Shown: piece by piece, positions 1 through 8,010 of the stretch
Numbering within the stretch: the first letter of the stretch is position 1
Layout: each line of letters starts with the position of its first letter
From: CAYGAW01 sp964347945
Lineage (GTDB): Bacteria; Chloroflexota; Anaerolineae; UBA7937; B3-Chlor
Assembly: GCA_964347945.1 (NCBI GenBank)
Contig: CAYGAW010000042.1
Span: 1 to 23,062, forward strand
Direction of reading: 5' to 3'
Length of the DNA stretch: 23,062 bases
Translations under genes and position numbers: made by a program
The notes under the pieces: generated by a model
Seen by the model: the letters and a program-made list of their open reading frames with translations, nothing else
What the model was told of the DNA's origin: nothing
The model's database searches: none

Positions 1-611
1 TCGACAATGTAGGCCGCCAGAGCGTAGCCATGGTTACAGTAGCGAAAGACCTCCCCGGGGGCTTTGACTCGAGGTGGCATTTGTTCTGCCAAGTAAGAGC
101 CAAGAGGCTGGACCTCGGCAGGGTCCGTGGTGGTCGAGTAGGGCGGGTCCTCAAACCCGCCAGTGTGGGTCAGGAGATGGGCCAGGGTTACAGGTTCCGG
201 ATAACTCTCATCCAAGTGAAAGGTAGTGAGGTACTGATTGACATCGGCGTGCAGGTCGAGTTCACCCCGTTCCACCAGTTGCATGACAGCCGTGGCCACA
301 AATAGCTTGGATACAGAGCCAATGCGTACTACTGATTCCTCTGGATCGAACGGAATACCTTCCTCCAAATCTGCCAAACCATACCCCTTGGCGAGCAAGA
401 CTTTCCCATCTTGAACGAAAACAAACGTCAAGCCGGGGATGTGCAGTTCCTCCATCTGCTTGGCAAAGAATTCGTCCGCAAACATCTCTAGCTGGTCAGT
501 GGCGATGGTGATAGGCCCTCGATCCTCGTCGCCAGATCTACACGCAGCAAGGACGCTGGCCAGGCAGACGACTAGCACGAGTACATGGGTTTTCCGCAGA
601 CGCAAGATCAT
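1..611 (-). CDS. Serine beta-lactamase / penicillin-binding-like lipoprotein (partial, C-terminus outside window)
   Basis: The first 203 residues are visible. The N-terminus is basic and hydrophobic and ends in a lipobox (LAAC, Cys24), so the protein is probably a lipoprotein exported and anchored in a membrane. The serine beta-lactamase / class C-like fold is indicated by the SxxK motif (Ser99-Val-Ser-Lys102 in RIGSVSK) and a second motif YCN (Tyr191-Cys-Asn193), matching YxN. The stretch LTHTGG before it is also typical of this family. Members are DD-peptidases, esterases or beta-lactamases, and the substrate cannot be told here. The ATG at 611 is preceded by GGGAGG about 9 bases upstream. 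The gene lies 36 bases after the methyltransferase stop on the same strand, so it is probably co-transcribed with it. The KTG-type third motif would lie beyond the window edge. Confidence 0.85.
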   Translation of the reverse strand, partial: MILRLRKTHVLVLVVCLASVLAACRSGDEDRGPITIATDQLEMFADEFFAKQMEELHIPGLTFVFVQDGKVLLAKGYGLADLEEGIPFDPEESVVRIGSVSKLFVATAVMQLVERGELDLHADVNQYLTTFHLDESYPEPVTLAHLLTHTGGFEDPPYSTTTDPAEVQPLGSYLAEQMPPRVKAPGEVFRYCNHGYALAAYIV

Positions 612-647
612 ATTGCCTGAACCTCCCGTGGCCGGCTGAGCACAACT

Positions 648-1427
648 CTATTGCTTGCTGCCGACGTATATTCCATATCCGAAATAATCGAACAAGTTCC
701 CAGGGAGAGACAACGACTCTCTCATGAACCGCCTGAAAGCTGAACTTCGGATGTACGTGTATAGGACCCTGTGGGAGACTCTCATAGCATCTTTGATGCC
801 CTCTCGCCCAGTGCTCAAGGTGTGCACTTGATGCATTCTCACCACCACATCTCTCAATCCAGCGCCTGCCAACAACTCCTTCCACCCATCAGAAGTCGGC
901 AGCCGTCCCTTGACACCGAAGGTGTCAGATAGATATTCGGCCAGCTCGTCCGGAGGCGGGGTCTTGATCCATGTTGCCTCGTTGAGTCCAACATATCCTC
1001 CTGGCTTTGTGACCCTAACGTACTCGTTCACACCTCTCTGTTTGTCGTCCAAGAGCCCGGTGATGAACTCGCCCATGACCACATCGAACAGGTCGTCCTC
1101 GAAGGGAAGGTCCTGCGCGTCCGCTACCTCAAACCTCACTCTATCCTCTACACCCTCTCTTTTCGCCCTCTCGTTCGACCGATCGATCATCCTATCCAGG
1201 GCGTCTATCCCAACGACTTTGCAGCCGTAGTGTTTGGCGAGGTAGCAAGCAGTCTTGCCAGAGGCACAACCAACGTCTAGCACGTACTTGTCCTTGTCTA
1301 TGTGGCATAATTCGATCAACTCCCTCGTGGCCTCGAGACCTCCAAAATGGAAGTATCGCCTGAAGCCAACGTCAGCGACCAGCTGGTAGATCACTTCTGG
1401 GGACAGTTGGTCTTTTTCCTTCATCAT
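648..1427 (-). CDS. Class I SAM-dependent methyltransferase
   Basis: This is a 259-residue Rossmann-fold methyltransferase of the Methyltransf_11/UbiE-like type. Motif I is VLDVGCASGKTACYLA (about residues 49-64) and binds S-adenosylmethionine. The acidic residue ending strand beta2 lies in GIDALDRM (about 73-80). The VADAQDLPF stretch (about 101-109) fits the adenine-contacting loop, and VTKPGGYVGLNE (about 139-150) is the usual post-motif segment. The acceptor substrate is unknown; the C-terminal half (INDAM-like helices and FDYFGYGIY) gives no specific clue. The first of two adjacent ATG codons is used; AAAGGA lies a few bases upstream and would suit either ATG. It follows the small VanZ-like gene and precedes the serine-hydrolase lipoprotein on the same strand, suggesting a three-gene unit. 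Confidence 0.88.
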   Translation of the reverse strand: MMKEKDQLSPEVIYQLVADVGFRRYFHFGGLEATRELIELCHIDKDKYVLDVGCASGKTACYLAKHYGCKVVGIDALDRMIDRSNERAKREGVEDRVRFEVADAQDLPFEDDLFDVVMGEFITGLLDDKQRGVNEYVRVTKPGGYVGLNEATWIKTPPPDELAEYLSDTFGVKGRLPTSDGWKELLAGAGLRDVVVRMHQVHTLSTGREGIKDAMRVSHRVLYTYIRSSAFRRFMRESLSLPGNLFDYFGYGIYVGSKQ

Positions 1428-1575
1428 CGTTCCTTTCTGGATCTACGTCCGGTCTGTTATCGCAGCAGAGAAGAACTGAACAGCCTTCAATCGGCTCCGG
1501 GGGCTTTGGGTGTCCGGAACTCGAAGACTGGCGAGAACACTAGCGTATCAACGAAGACTGCCAACCTGGCCCTAG

Positions 1576-1914
1576 TCAATACCTGATGAAGTCCACACGA
1601 TCGAAAGTCCGGCCGGATGTAGGAGCATTGAAGAGTTGTGCAATCTCCGCAGAAGAGGCGGCTCCAAATATCAGGATAGCTTTGACAGTCCAGTACCTCG
1701 ATAGGGAGCATTCCTGAGGGTACAGCGAAAAGTAGAAGCCAAAAGGGACAAGTATGTCGAGCAAGTAGCCGTTGACGAATGCCAGGCATGGACCACTATA
1801 GTTGCTGCCTATGAAGAAATGGAGTAGCGCAACAGGTATGATCATACAGTAGATAGCCGACCATTTCCAGATCCTTCGCTGTGCTTCTTCGACTACTGCT
1901 GTAGAAGCATGCAT
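1576..1914 (-). CDS. Small VanZ-like membrane protein, possibly frameshifted at its 3' end
   Basis: The 112-residue product has three or so hydrophobic segments (about residues 20-37, 46-64 and 77-92). It ends with a pattern typical of VanZ-like proteins: Glu90-x-x-Gln93 followed by GRTFDRVDF (101-109). The ATG at 1914 is chosen because AAGGAG sits 5 bases upstream, a near-ideal ribosome binding site; a GTG at 1929 lacks one. VanZ-like proteins normally continue past the D..D motif into another membrane helix, but here a stop follows DFIRY directly. In the -1 frame the sequence continues as VLTRARLAVFVDTLVF to a stop at 1487, which looks like the missing helix. So the gene may be frameshifted (natural or sequencing error) and really span 1487-1914. 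Function is unknown; VanZ itself affects teicoplanin resistance, but that role is not implied here. Confidence 0.65.
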   Translation of the reverse strand: MHASTAVVEEAQRRIWKWSAIYCMIIPVALLHFFIGSNYSGPCLAFVNGYLLDILVPFGFYFSLYPQECSLSRYWTVKAILIFGAASSAEIAQLFNAPTSGRTFDRVDFIRY

Positions 1915-1991
1915 GAGAGCTCCTTCCACAGCAGCTCTACTAGATCAGGCTTGACCTGTTTGCTCTACCCATCTGCGTCAGTATACAGCCG

Positions 1992-2026
1992 AAATCCTCC
2001 AGGCGCATCGGCCATCTGGAGGATTT
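1992..2026. repeat. Perfect 11-bp inverted repeat (13-base loop)
   Basis: AAATCCTCCAG (1992-2002) is the exact reverse complement of CTGGAGGATTT (2016-2026). It would form a stable hairpin on either strand, or act as a two-fold binding site. One arm resembles a Shine-Dalgarno sequence and the other an anti-Shine-Dalgarno. No T-tract follows on either side, which argues against an intrinsic terminator. Confidence 0.6.
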
Positions 2027-2361
2027 GGGGATTCGCCAGGTGGGCAATTCTTTCCTCCTAGCCTGGCCAATTGGGCCCTCGCGCCAAGGTCATCTCCTCG
2101 GCACGTTGCCGTGAGAAAGGTCACCTTCCGCCGGTCCATGGCCAAACAAGATGCCCTCCGATGCTAGCCACTGATTTCTTCGTCAAATGAGTCTTCAACG
2201 AAGAAAACCCCTCCGCGGGCGACGCTGAGCCATTCACAACATCCGCTCCACACTGGTTCCTTTGAGTGCCACTGCGATGGGCAGCTTCCCGCACGCTCTC
2301 GTTGAGCGAATAGGGTTGCGGGACCGGGAGCTAGATGGGGGCTGGGGTGCCGTTTTTCCCA

Positions 2362-2390
2362 TTGCCCATACACGGGGCGATCGGTATACT
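2362..2390 (+). promoter_or_regulatory. Possible sigma70-type promoter for the glycoside hydrolase
   Basis: TTGCCC (2362-2367) and TATACT (2385-2390) are separated by exactly 17 bases. They match the consensus at 4 of 6 and 5 of 6 positions. The pair lies about 100 bases before the hydrolase ATG. It was identified by eye and could be chance. Confidence 0.35.
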
Positions 2391-2489
2391 TACGTGGCTA
2401 TCGCATCGACGAAGTTGGGTTCACGCCAGCCCGCTCTGGCCTTGGAGGTGAGCGTGGTGAGGGCGAATTCTCACTGGGACGAGGACTTC

Positions 2490-3746
2490 ATGAAGAATAG
2501 GTTCACGACGAGGCGTCGGAGTTCCCGATCCAAAGTATGGCGCTTCCCCATCCGTGCCGTGTTTCTCGCTTTACTCTTGGTCACCCTCACTCCGGCCGAC
2601 TCACACCTGGCTATCGAACAGCCCCACGTTGGCTTCGGGGCCTACCTTTCCGAGCGGAGCAATGCGGACCTTGTGGACGAGATGGGCTTCGACTGGGTGG
2701 TCTGGGGCCTGCAGTGGAGCCTCGCCGAGTATCCCAAGGGGACCTACCACTGGCAAGGCCTCGACGAACTCCTGGAGGCCGCTGAGACACTGGGGTTGAA
2801 AGTGGTCCTGCGTGTGGATTCCGCCCCCTCCTGGGCGAGAGGGCCAGACCCCGGGGCGCCGCCGAACAACATGACGGACTTCGGCGACTTCATGAATGCG
2901 CTGGCTTCTCACTGCGAGGGTAGGGTGGCGGGCTATGTCATCTGGAATGAGCCGAACCTGCCCATGAACTGGGGTGGCAGTCCAAGTGCTAGGGAGTACA
3001 CTCAGATGCTGCAGACTGCCTATCCCAGGATCAAGGAGGCCGATGAGGACGCTGCGGTTATCACGGCGGGGATGGCGACGACCGGCGGTCCGGGGGGTGA
3101 GCGATGTGGACTGGCAACAGGTCTCGCCAGCAGTAGTATCTCAGTGTACACGCGGGAGCTTTACGCTTCTGGCGTGGTCAACGATCTCGATTTCATCTGT
3201 GGCATATATCGGAGAGGGGGCAAGGGGTACTTCGACGTCCTGGGCTCCCACCCCTACGGCTTCGCCTACGAGCCGCACCGGAACCCATCGTCAGTAGGGG
3301 GGCTGGCCTTCCGACGAGTGGAGCAGCAGAGGAAACTGATGGAGATCTGGAGCGACGCTGAGAAGCAGATCTGGGCCATAGAGTTTGGCTGGATACTGGA
3401 CCCCGGTCCCGATTGTCGCGTGTGGGGCGATTGGCCTACCCGGACTTGGCAGATCGTCACTGAGCAGCAGCAAGCTGACTATCTTATGAACGCTTATCTG
3501 TATGCGCGCAGCCATTGGCCGTGGATGGGGGTGATGAGTTTCTTCAACATGGATTTCGCCACCGTCTACTGGTACGACTACTGTGAACCGGTGCGATGGT
3601 ATTCAATCGCCTATCGGGAGAATCACGAGGATCCTGAGAATAGCCCTATCGTCTACCGCCAGGCCTACTACGGTCTCCGAGGTATGCTGCTAGCCCTCGA
3701 GGGAGGCCCGAAGGCGTACCTGCCACTGGCCCTGCGCACTCGTTGA
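2490..3746 (+). CDS. Exported clan GH-A-type glycoside hydrolase
   Basis: The 418-residue protein starts with a basic N-terminus followed by a hydrophobic helix (about residues 19-35), either a signal peptide or a signal anchor. The rest has the look of a (beta/alpha)8 hydrolase of the GH5/GH39 type: WNEPN with the putative acid/base Glu154 (about 152-156), DVLGSHPYGF (249-258), and the putative nucleophile Glu298 in IWAIEFGW (294-301). These enzymes cleave glycosidic bonds with retention; the glycan cut here is unknown. The ATG at 2490 is preferred over an upstream extension to 2262 because GAGGA lies 6 bases before it and the signal segment begins right after it. The C-terminus, LPLALRTR, is common on secreted proteins of this type but not diagnostic. 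It stands alone on the plus strand; a role in trimming a surface glycan is an inference. Confidence 0.82.
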   Translation: MKNRFTTRRRSSRSKVWRFPIRAVFLALLLVTLTPADSHLAIEQPHVGFGAYLSERSNADLVDEMGFDWVVWGLQWSLAEYPKGTYHWQGLDELLEAAETLGLKVVLRVDSAPSWARGPDPGAPPNNMTDFGDFMNALASHCEGRVAGYVIWNEPNLPMNWGGSPSAREYTQMLQTAYPRIKEADEDAAVITAGMATTGGPGGERCGLATGLASSSISVYTRELYASGVVNDLDFICGIYRRGGKGYFDVLGSHPYGFAYEPHRNPSSVGGLAFRRVEQQRKLMEIWSDAEKQIWAIEFGWILDPGPDCRVWGDWPTRTWQIVTEQQQADYLMNAYLYARSHWPWMGVMSFFNMDFATVYWYDYCEPVRWYSIAYRENHEDPENSPIVYRQAYYGLRGMLLALEGGPKAYLPLALRTR

Positions 3747-4040
3747 GCCAAGGGGACCGCGGTACGTGCAGAGCTATTGCACGAGTAGGAGTGCAGCCTA
3801 GCTGTCACTGAACTCGGCTGTGCCTATTGGCGCACCTTTGACAAGCGCTCATACCCTCGGTTCACGCAACTCTCCACAGCTGGTTTCGCTTCTCCTGTCA
3901 ATTCATCGGCAACCACCTCATCCCTACTGCAATCATGTTGAGACTGGGAGCGCTTGATTCGCGATCACACGAGGCTATTGGGTACACATGTCTCCGCAAC
4001 GGGTCCACAACGGGGCCTCTCTCCGTTTGTGGAACCATGT

Positions 4041-4069
4041 TTGACGGATTTTCTGGTATCGAGTATAAT
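4041..4069 (+). promoter_or_regulatory. Near-consensus sigma70-type promoter
   Basis: TTGACG (4041-4046) is followed after exactly 17 bases by a perfect TATAAT (4064-4069). This is 11 of 12 consensus positions with optimal spacing. It is oriented toward the membrane-protein gene starting at 4264, giving an untranslated leader of roughly 185-190 bases. Confidence 0.7.
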
Positions 4070-4111
4070 GGAAGCAGTTTTCCTCTCTACATCATCAAAC
4101 CGCAGATACAT

Positions 4112-4147
4112 CAGCGCATCTCACGTGTTCCTAGCTTCCATGCGCTG
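4112..4147 (+). promoter_or_regulatory. Inverted repeat in the predicted 5' leader
   Basis: CAGCGCAT (4112-4119) pairs perfectly with ATGCGCTG (4140-4147) around a 20-base loop that itself contains the palindrome CACGTG. It lies between the predicted promoter and the ATG at 4264, so it would form in the 5' leader RNA. No known riboswitch or leader family is recognised. Confidence 0.4.
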
Positions 4148-4263
4148 CGTGTTAGAGCCAATTCCCGCTAGGGGACCAAGACGCTATCGTGCAGAGTGAC
4201 TTGGGCAGGGTCTGGGCCCGAGGCTCAACTGCGTCGTATGCCGTTGGAGGAGGGTGTGATCCG

Positions 4264-5403
4264 ATGGAACGAGCACGAAATGCCGACGACAGAATGGTCC
4301 TGTATGAAAGAGACCCGTTGCTGAACTTTCTGAGAATAAGACTGGAACTACCTTGGCCGGCCATTATCGGCTTGGCCATGGCCGTAGTTGCAGTATCCTA
4401 TTTTGGCGTTGGCGCAATCGTTAGCTATGTGATTCACGAAGACGCCAACATCATTAGACCCCTCGATCCGGAGTTCCTGTACTTCAATCTGGTGGTTGTT
4501 TTTGTGAATATTCCCTTGGTGTGGCTCCTATACTTGTGGCAACCTGAACTGGTAGCTAAGACTCTGAAGGCGCTACAAGGAGAGGATGTGTTTGCGGACA
4601 CGGAGAGTAGTGGCCTTGGAGCGTTCACAAAGACCATGAAGGCGAGCCTAGACAGCTACTGGGTGTCGATTGGGGCCGCGATATTGGCTCTGGGTCTTGT
4701 ACTGATGGGCACCTTCGTCGTTTTTCCTGCAGAATCCCGCCAGTTGCAGGAACCACTCTTTTGGTTCTATGACAAGTACTATTACTTCTTACTTTTCACG
4801 CCCGTCAGATCCTTGACCTACTACGTCACTGCGATGGTCGTACTAAGAGGAGTCCTGACCCTCGTCTGGTTCAACTTGTTGTTCCAGAGACTCAAGGTCA
4901 AGGTCCATCCTCTGCACCCTGACCAAGCGGGCGGCTTTGGCGCACTGGGAAGTCTGGGAATCCAATATGGCCTGATTGCTGTAGCTCTAGGGGCGCTGCT
5001 AGCGCTAGTCACCATTGACCGGATTCTCCATGGTACGGGGTGGATGCATATTGATCTACTCATCGGGTACGCACTGTACGTAGTCCTTGCCCCGGTGTCC
5101 CTGGTCACTCCTTTGTGGTCAGCTCACCGGGCAATGTCGCGTTTTAGAGATGAAGTGCTGCGTGACATTTCGAACGAGTTTGAGAGAATTCTGATGGAAC
5201 AAGAACCTCGTGATCTTGACCGTGGAGCTTTGGACGACTCAACCCAAAGGTTGGATGGGCTTAGAGCGAGGCACACGCTCGTCAGAGACACCTATCCTAC
5301 ATGGCCTATATCGGTAGCAGCGTTCCGGAAGTTCAGCATCACGGCTTCTCTACCCCTCATCACAGGTGCAGCATCAATCGCACTAGACGTGGCGATCAAG
5401 TGA
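4264..5403 (+). CDS. Polytopic membrane protein of unknown function
   Basis: The 379-residue product has about six or seven hydrophobic segments (roughly residues 33-55, 72-92, 134-155, 185-205, 232-252, 264-285 and 358-375). A hydrophilic stretch at about 286-350 lies before the last one. Conspicuous motifs are HPLHPDQAGGFGALG (215-229) before a membrane segment and DTYPTWPIS (342-350) near the C-terminus. Similar HPD-x-AGG and YP-x-WP signatures occur, as I recall, in conserved uncharacterised bacterial membrane proteins; I cannot name a domain. The ATG at 4264 is preferred because GGAGGAGGG lies about 9 bases upstream; an in-frame start at 4189 adds only a low-complexity tail. It has its own strong promoter. 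The alpha/beta hydrolase gene follows 367 bases downstream on the same strand. Confidence 0.75.
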   Translation: MERARNADDRMVLYERDPLLNFLRIRLELPWPAIIGLAMAVVAVSYFGVGAIVSYVIHEDANIIRPLDPEFLYFNLVVVFVNIPLVWLLYLWQPELVAKTLKALQGEDVFADTESSGLGAFTKTMKASLDSYWVSIGAAILALGLVLMGTFVVFPAESRQLQEPLFWFYDKYYYFLLFTPVRSLTYYVTAMVVLRGVLTLVWFNLLFQRLKVKVHPLHPDQAGGFGALGSLGIQYGLIAVALGALLALVTIDRILHGTGWMHIDLLIGYALYVVLAPVSLVTPLWSAHRAMSRFRDEVLRDISNEFERILMEQEPRDLDRGALDDSTQRLDGLRARHTLVRDTYPTWPISVAAFRKFSITASLPLITGAASIALDVAIK

Positions 5404-5770
5404 GTTGCCGGGAAATCCTGATACCTATGGTCCGCCTCGCGTCATCAGCACAAGCGCAGCACTCAGAGACAATGCTGAAGGACTGGACTCTGTAGCTCAA
5501 GAAACAGGCGCTGAGGTAGCCACGCGTGTGGCGATCTCTCCTCCACAAACCCTAGGCCAGAGCACTGCCCATCATCCGCAGCGCATGAGATCACTCTTCG
5601 CTTTGTTGCCCAGAACCGCCAAGGCCACCTGTTCGCGGCAGGCGCCTCGGATAGTTCGGGCGGGGTGACGCGGTTCTCCTTGGCCTACGCCCTACATGGC
5701 ATCTGTGCGCAAACCTGTCATGTGCGAGCACGAGATCTGCCTCAGAGCTACCGGCAGAGAAGGGGTATCT
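5404..5770. other. Intergenic region without a supported gene
   Basis: A short frame starting at TTG 5405 runs through much of this region but has no ribosome binding site and no recognisable protein character. AGAACCGC (5612-5619) and GCGGTTCT (5670-5677) form a perfect 8-bp inverted repeat with a 50-base loop; its meaning is unclear. No consensus promoter for the following hydrolase was seen. Confidence 0.4.
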
Positions 5771-6616
5771 ATGGCTCTTCCAAAGTATGAGGATCATTAT
5801 ATCCAGGTGGACGGTAAGAGTATCCGTTACTGGGCGGAGGGTGAGGGCCGGACTGTGATCCTGGTGCACGGCCTATCCTGCTCGGCCGAATTCTGGCAAC
5901 GCAACATTGGTGCCCTTTCCCAGCAGCATCGCGTCTATGCCCTCGACCTGTTGGGGTTTGGTCGCTCGGACAAGGAGATCGACGAGTGGTCGCTGTCCTA
6001 TGGGGCTTCCTTCATCGCCCAGTTCATGCATGCCCTTGGCGCAGAGCGAGCTACCGTGGTGGGCAACTCGTTTGGGGGGATTCTCTGCGCTCAGTTCGCC
6101 GTGCAGTTCCCCTCAAGGCTGGAGAAACTCGTCCTGGTGGACAGCGCTGGCTTCGGCAGGGAATTGAACTTCTTGCTCCGCTTGGAGTCGGTGCGCGTCC
6201 TGGGAAGGGCCATGTTCAGCCTGTATCAGAGGATCTTCCCTCTGACCACGAGATGGGCCTATTATGATCCAAGCTCAGTAGACGAGGAGTGGCTGGCTGA
6301 GACGGGGGCCATATTGAGGAGTCCAGGGGTAAGGGATAACGCTTTGAAGGTCATCAGGATGGGGGTCGATTTAGGTGGTCAGAGAGAGGAGCTCTTTGGT
6401 GATCTCCATCGCCAGTTGGCTCATGTGACTGCCCCAACCCTTATCATCTGGGGCAGCGACGATGCCCTGGTGCCTGTTTCTCACGCCTATGCTGCTCACA
6501 AGCTGATACCCAACTCGCAGGTGCGTATAGTGCAGCGCTGTGGCCATTTGCCCCAAGTGGAGCGGCCGGAGGAGTTCAATCAACTGCTGCTAGATTTCTT
6601 GAGCGGGGAATCGTAA
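5771..6616 (+). CDS. Alpha/beta hydrolase (serine hydrolase)
   Basis: This is a 281-residue alpha/beta-hydrolase-fold enzyme with a full catalytic set. Ser100 lies in the nucleophile elbow GNSFGG (98-103), Asp231 in WGSDDALVP (227-235), and His259 in CGHLPQVERPEEF (257-269). HG (33-34) contributes to the oxyanion hole. The cap domain spans about residues 130-215. The fold includes esterases, lipases, C-C hydrolases and haloperoxidase-like enzymes; the substrate cannot be read from sequence. No signal peptide is visible, so it should be cytoplasmic. The ATG at 5771 has AAGGGG upstream; an in-frame upstream ATG at 5696 would add 25 residues unlike the family's N-terminus. It is convergent with the large minus-strand glycan cluster, with 115 bases between the stops. 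Confidence 0.9.
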   Translation: MALPKYEDHYIQVDGKSIRYWAEGEGRTVILVHGLSCSAEFWQRNIGALSQQHRVYALDLLGFGRSDKEIDEWSLSYGASFIAQFMHALGAERATVVGNSFGGILCAQFAVQFPSRLEKLVLVDSAGFGRELNFLLRLESVRVLGRAMFSLYQRIFPLTTRWAYYDPSSVDEEWLAETGAILRSPGVRDNALKVIRMGVDLGGQREELFGDLHRQLAHVTAPTLIIWGSDDALVPVSHAYAAHKLIPNSQVRIVQRCGHLPQVERPEEFNQLLLDFLSGES

Positions 6617-6632
6617 GGTCGATCCGCTGCCT

Positions 6633-6688
6633 GGGGTCAGAAACGAGTAGCGAGACTCAGGCACTCCCTCGCGTGCAGGACCGACCCC
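6633..6688. terminator. Possible structured region between convergent genes
   Basis: GGGGTC (6633-6638) and GACCCC (6683-6688) are perfect complements enclosing a smaller hairpin GCAC/GTGC (6661-6676). The position between two convergent stop codons fits a bidirectional terminator, but there is no T-tract and the outer loop is long, so the call is weak. Confidence 0.2.
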
Positions 6689-6731
6689 GAATCTTGATCA
6701 TCGGCCCCGAATTCTACCACGCTCTGTCATC

Positions 6732-7814
6732 TCATTCTGAGGTATCCGATTCCTGCTGCGGTTGGTTCTCCGTGGGGGACGTCTCCACGGCGGAATTGTG
6801 AGGCTGTCGCCGATCGCCTGGTCGTTCGTGCATCGAGGAAGCATACAGTCGGGACAGTAGGGTCTCGCCGCCGACCAGTAGAAAGATCAGACTACTGTAG
6901 GCCAGGTAGAAGGCATGTAAGCTGGCTGCGCCTACCGCAAACCATCCTCCACCTTGGCGCCAGAAGAAGCGATAGAGATCGGCGTTCAGTGCCCCAACTA
7001 TCGCCACGCCAAACAGCGTGCCTGCCCATGCCCAGTGCCAGCGCAGACCTAGCAGCAGGGAGACAAGGGCCACCCAGACCGCGAAGGCGCTCAGTCGACT
7101 CCGGAGATCGAGGTTCAGCTCCGCAGGGAGACGGCGGTCGCGGAGAATCAGCCGAGACCAGGGGATAGCCCGGTCAAAGATGTCAGACTTGAGCAGGCTG
7201 GTGAACGTCCAGCGCTTGAGGTGCTTGACCTGCACGTCGGGACACAGCCAGATTCGGTGACCGGCACGCCGCAGGCGCGCGCCTAGCTCTATGTCCTCAA
7301 TCACTCGATAGCTTTCGTTGAACCTGCCCACGGCGTCGAATATGTCACGTCGGATGGCCCCGCAGCCCGTCCAGAAGGTGGATGCCTCGCGGTCGCCGTG
7401 GTGGTGGACATAGTGGTGCAGGAGGTTCTTGTACCGGCTTACGAGGCCTTGAGCCACGGGATCGGCATCATACGATCCAAACACCGCAGCGACTTGGCCA
7501 TGTGTGCTCAAACATTGCTCCATGAGCGCTAGCGCATCTTCATGTACAGCGACATCCGCATCAACGAAGACAAGCACGTCTCCTGAGGCGATTGCAGCGC
7601 CACGATTGCGCGGAAGAGCCGCACCGCGTGGTGGGCCAGGTAGTCGAAGGACGCGCGCTCCGTACGTCTGCCCCAGTCCGGCGGAGCCGTCAGTTGACGC
7701 GTCGTCCACGACTATAACCTCGTCCGGCGGACGAACAGACTCCGCTAATGCCTGGAGGCACAGGCGCAGATTCTCACCGCCGTTGTGGACTGGGATGACT
7801 ACTGATAGGTTCAT
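6732..7814 (-). CDS. Family 2 glycosyltransferase with C-terminal membrane segments (GT2-e)
   Basis: The 360-residue protein is a GT-A-fold family 2 glycosyltransferase. VVIPVHNGG (5-13) begins the nucleotide-sugar domain, VVDDAS (35-40) contacts the nucleotide, and FVDADV (83-88) holds the metal-binding DxD at Asp85/Asp87. WTGCGAIRR (148-156) and IEDIELG (172-178) are the usual acceptor-side motifs, with Asp174 as likely base. Hydrophobic segments at about 243-256, 262-279 and 291-315 would tether it to the inner face of the membrane. The C-terminal tail is polar. It is the last gene of the minus-strand cluster, 196 bases after GT2-d. Both the donor and the acceptor are unknown; a lipid-linked acceptor is inferred from the membrane tail and the flippase in the cluster. 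Confidence 0.88.
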   Translation of the reverse strand: MNLSVVIPVHNGGENLRLCLQALAESVRPPDEVIVVDDASTDGSAGLGQTYGARVLRLPGPPRGAALPRNRGAAIASGDVLVFVDADVAVHEDALALMEQCLSTHGQVAAVFGSYDADPVAQGLVSRYKNLLHHYVHHHGDREASTFWTGCGAIRRDIFDAVGRFNESYRVIEDIELGARLRRAGHRIWLCPDVQVKHLKRWTFTSLLKSDIFDRAIPWSRLILRDRRLPAELNLDLRSRLSAFAVWVALVSLLLGLRWHWAWAGTLFGVAIVGALNADLYRFFWRQGGGWFAVGAASLHAFYLAYSSLIFLLVGGETLLSRLYASSMHERPGDRRQPHNSAVETSPTENQPQQESDTSE

Positions 7815-8010
7815 GCCGGCGTTCCGGGGAAGTTGGAGAACGACAGGCCCCTGGAGTCGGGCCGGGGAGCTTCCCGCCGCAGTGGAATCCCAATTGGCAT
7901 TCGATCGAACCCTCGCTGCTGTCTACCGCGTGCATGTGGGCCAGATGTATCGTGTCACGACTTCGCGCCGCGCTGCAAGACAGGCGGGTTTGACGAAGTT
8001 CATTGCAGTC

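Larger units (their letters stand above)
1915..2489. other. Divergent intergenic region between the VanZ-like gene and the glycoside hydrolase
   Basis: This stretch of about 575 bases separates two divergent transcription units and shows no convincing coding frame. It holds a perfect 11-bp inverted repeat at 1992-2026 and a possible plus-strand promoter at 2362-2390. A smaller perfect palindrome, AAGGTCACCTT, lies at about 2117-2127. An in-frame upstream extension of the hydrolase (to 2262) reads through part of this region, but it has neither protein-family character nor a ribosome binding site. Confidence 0.5.
3747..4263. other. Intergenic region with promoter and leader hairpin
   Basis: This stretch of about 517 bases lies between the glycoside hydrolase and the membrane protein. 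No convincing gene is present; short frames here lack ribosome binding sites and family character. It contains a near-consensus promoter (4041-4069) and, in the predicted leader, an 8-bp perfect inverted repeat (4112-4147). No clear T-rich terminator follows the hydrolase stop. Confidence 0.5.

Noticed and set aside
2262..2489. N-terminal extension of the glycoside hydrolase frame
   Set aside because: No ribosome binding site at the upstream ATG, and the extension overlaps the likely promoter. The ATG at 2490 has GAGGA and is followed by a signal segment.
5405..5668. 87-residue plus-strand frame between the membrane protein and the hydrolase
   Set aside because: Starts with TTG, has no Shine-Dalgarno sequence and no recognisable protein character.
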